Below, piece by piece: positions 32,653-33,066 of a stretch of 33,066 nucleotides of DNA. The stretch covers positions 1-33,066 of the forward strand of contig JAGMBO010000007.1 of NCBI GenBank assembly GCA_023129715.1. The letters run 5' to 3'. This stretch comes from Candidatus Eiseniibacteriota bacterium (lineage in GTDB: Bacteria; Eisenbacteria; RBG-16-71-46; CAIMUX01; WJJG01). The position numbers and the translations under genes were made by a program. The number at the start of each line of letters is the position of its first letter. Position 1 is the stretch's first letter. Below the pieces are notes generated by a model. It did not search any database. It saw nothing but the letters and a program-made list of their open reading frames with translations, and had not been told where the DNA came from.

Positions 32653-33066
32653 GCGCTTTCCTCCGCCGGATCGGCCCACCGTGTGGCTGCTGTGGCTGCT
32701 GGTGATACACGAAGAAGATCTCTTGGGACGCGCGGGATCCTGGAATGCGATCCATGAGGCCCACAACTTGCATGTGGCCTTAGAGCTGTTGCGATCCCGT
32801 CGTTGCGCCGATCCGTTCTTGCGCAAGAGGTCTTGCGTCGGATTGATTGCTGAGAAAGACCTCTTTACTTGCCGCCCGGGCCATGAAGCCTTTCTTTCGT
32901 AACCAGAGGAGGTCGTATGCCACGGTCCACGGGGATAAGTCCTGGTTCCTTTCCATCGGAGAGCCCACCTGCCCATCATCATTGCCTCTGCCGCTCAATC
33001 GCAATGGACAGGTCACGCGCAGCCGGAAACGGCAGGCACAACTAGTGTCGTGTCCCAGGAATAACT
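32653..33066. other. Terminal stretch without a confident gene
   Basis: The last ~410 bp are less GC-rich and have frames open on both strands, none with a recognisable domain or a good ribosome-binding site. A near-exact GTGGCTGCT repeat lies at ~32682-32700. The final bases (GTGTCGTGTCCCAGGAATAA) look reminiscent of transposon borders but no transposase is visible, so a mobile-element edge is only a guess. Confidence 0.35.

Noticed and set aside
33035-33066. Sequence resembling an insertion-sequence border at the window end
   Set aside because: No inverted partner, target duplication or transposase can be seen within the window.
1-33066. tRNA, rRNA and CRISPR signals
   Set aside because: Reading by eye found no TTCGAATCC-type T-arm in a cloverleaf context, no rRNA landmarks and no regularly spaced repeats. 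The tandem repeats found are contiguous, without spacers.

Overview
This is a 33 kb stretch of GC-rich bacterial chromosome. Several things suggest a Gram-negative-type bacterium with an outer membrane: a lipoprotein-type lytic transglycosylase with LysM repeats, a flippase next to a polytopic glycosyltransferase-like protein, and two very large secreted carboxypeptidases ending in FlgD-like Ig domains. FlgD-like sorting tails of this type are common in poorly cultured FCB-related lineages such as Candidatus Eisenbacteria and Latescibacteria. That assignment is inference; no rRNA or other phylogenetic marker is present. I saw no rRNA, tRNA, CRISPR array or intact insertion sequence.

Layout. 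1-4.7 kb is an accessory-looking mix: a metallo-beta-lactamase-fold hydrolase (-), a conserved Cys-motif protein of unknown function (+), a DUF4230-like membrane-anchored protein (-) with a truncated Schlafen/AlbA_2-type remnant behind it, a lower-GC HTH/zinc-ribbon/endonuclease VII nuclease (-), and a small unknown protein (-). 4.7-8.3 kb is a three-gene ABC-2 export operon (ATPase, permease, permease, all -). Its ATPase/permease junction has been tandemly multiplied into a chain of stop-start-coupled nine-codon mini-ORFs. 8.7-15.4 kb is a cell-surface module: a membrane-anchored alkaline-phosphatase/sulfatase-fold enzyme (+, with a near-consensus sigma70 promoter), a polysaccharide flippase (-) and a large GT-C-like membrane protein (-). 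15.5-23.7 kb holds two M14 zinc carboxypeptidases (both -) flanking fabG and an M20 deacylase/peptidase (both +). 23.8-26.5 kb has a Fur-family regulator, with a promoter and palindrome placed for autoregulation, followed by an MltD-like lytic transglycosylase. 26.5-30.4 kb encodes a two-subunit molybdenum hydroxylase (Moco subunit, then a fused FeS-FAD subunit). 30.4-32.7 kb encodes a secreted GH31 alpha-glucosidase. The last 0.4 kb has no convincing gene.

Working together: the secreted peptidases, GH31 enzyme and M20 enzyme fit a heterotroph degrading proteins and oligosaccharides outside the cytoplasm. The flippase, GT-C and phosphatase-fold proteins fit assembly and decoration of a surface glycan.

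The most unusual signal is repeated short tandem duplication (9-33 bp units) at gene ends, gene junctions and interdomain linkers: 7324-7413, 8405-8460, 8511-8560, 10862-10927, 28697-28759 and 29320-29355. The first creates a translational stop-start chain that I do not recognise as a described arrangement.
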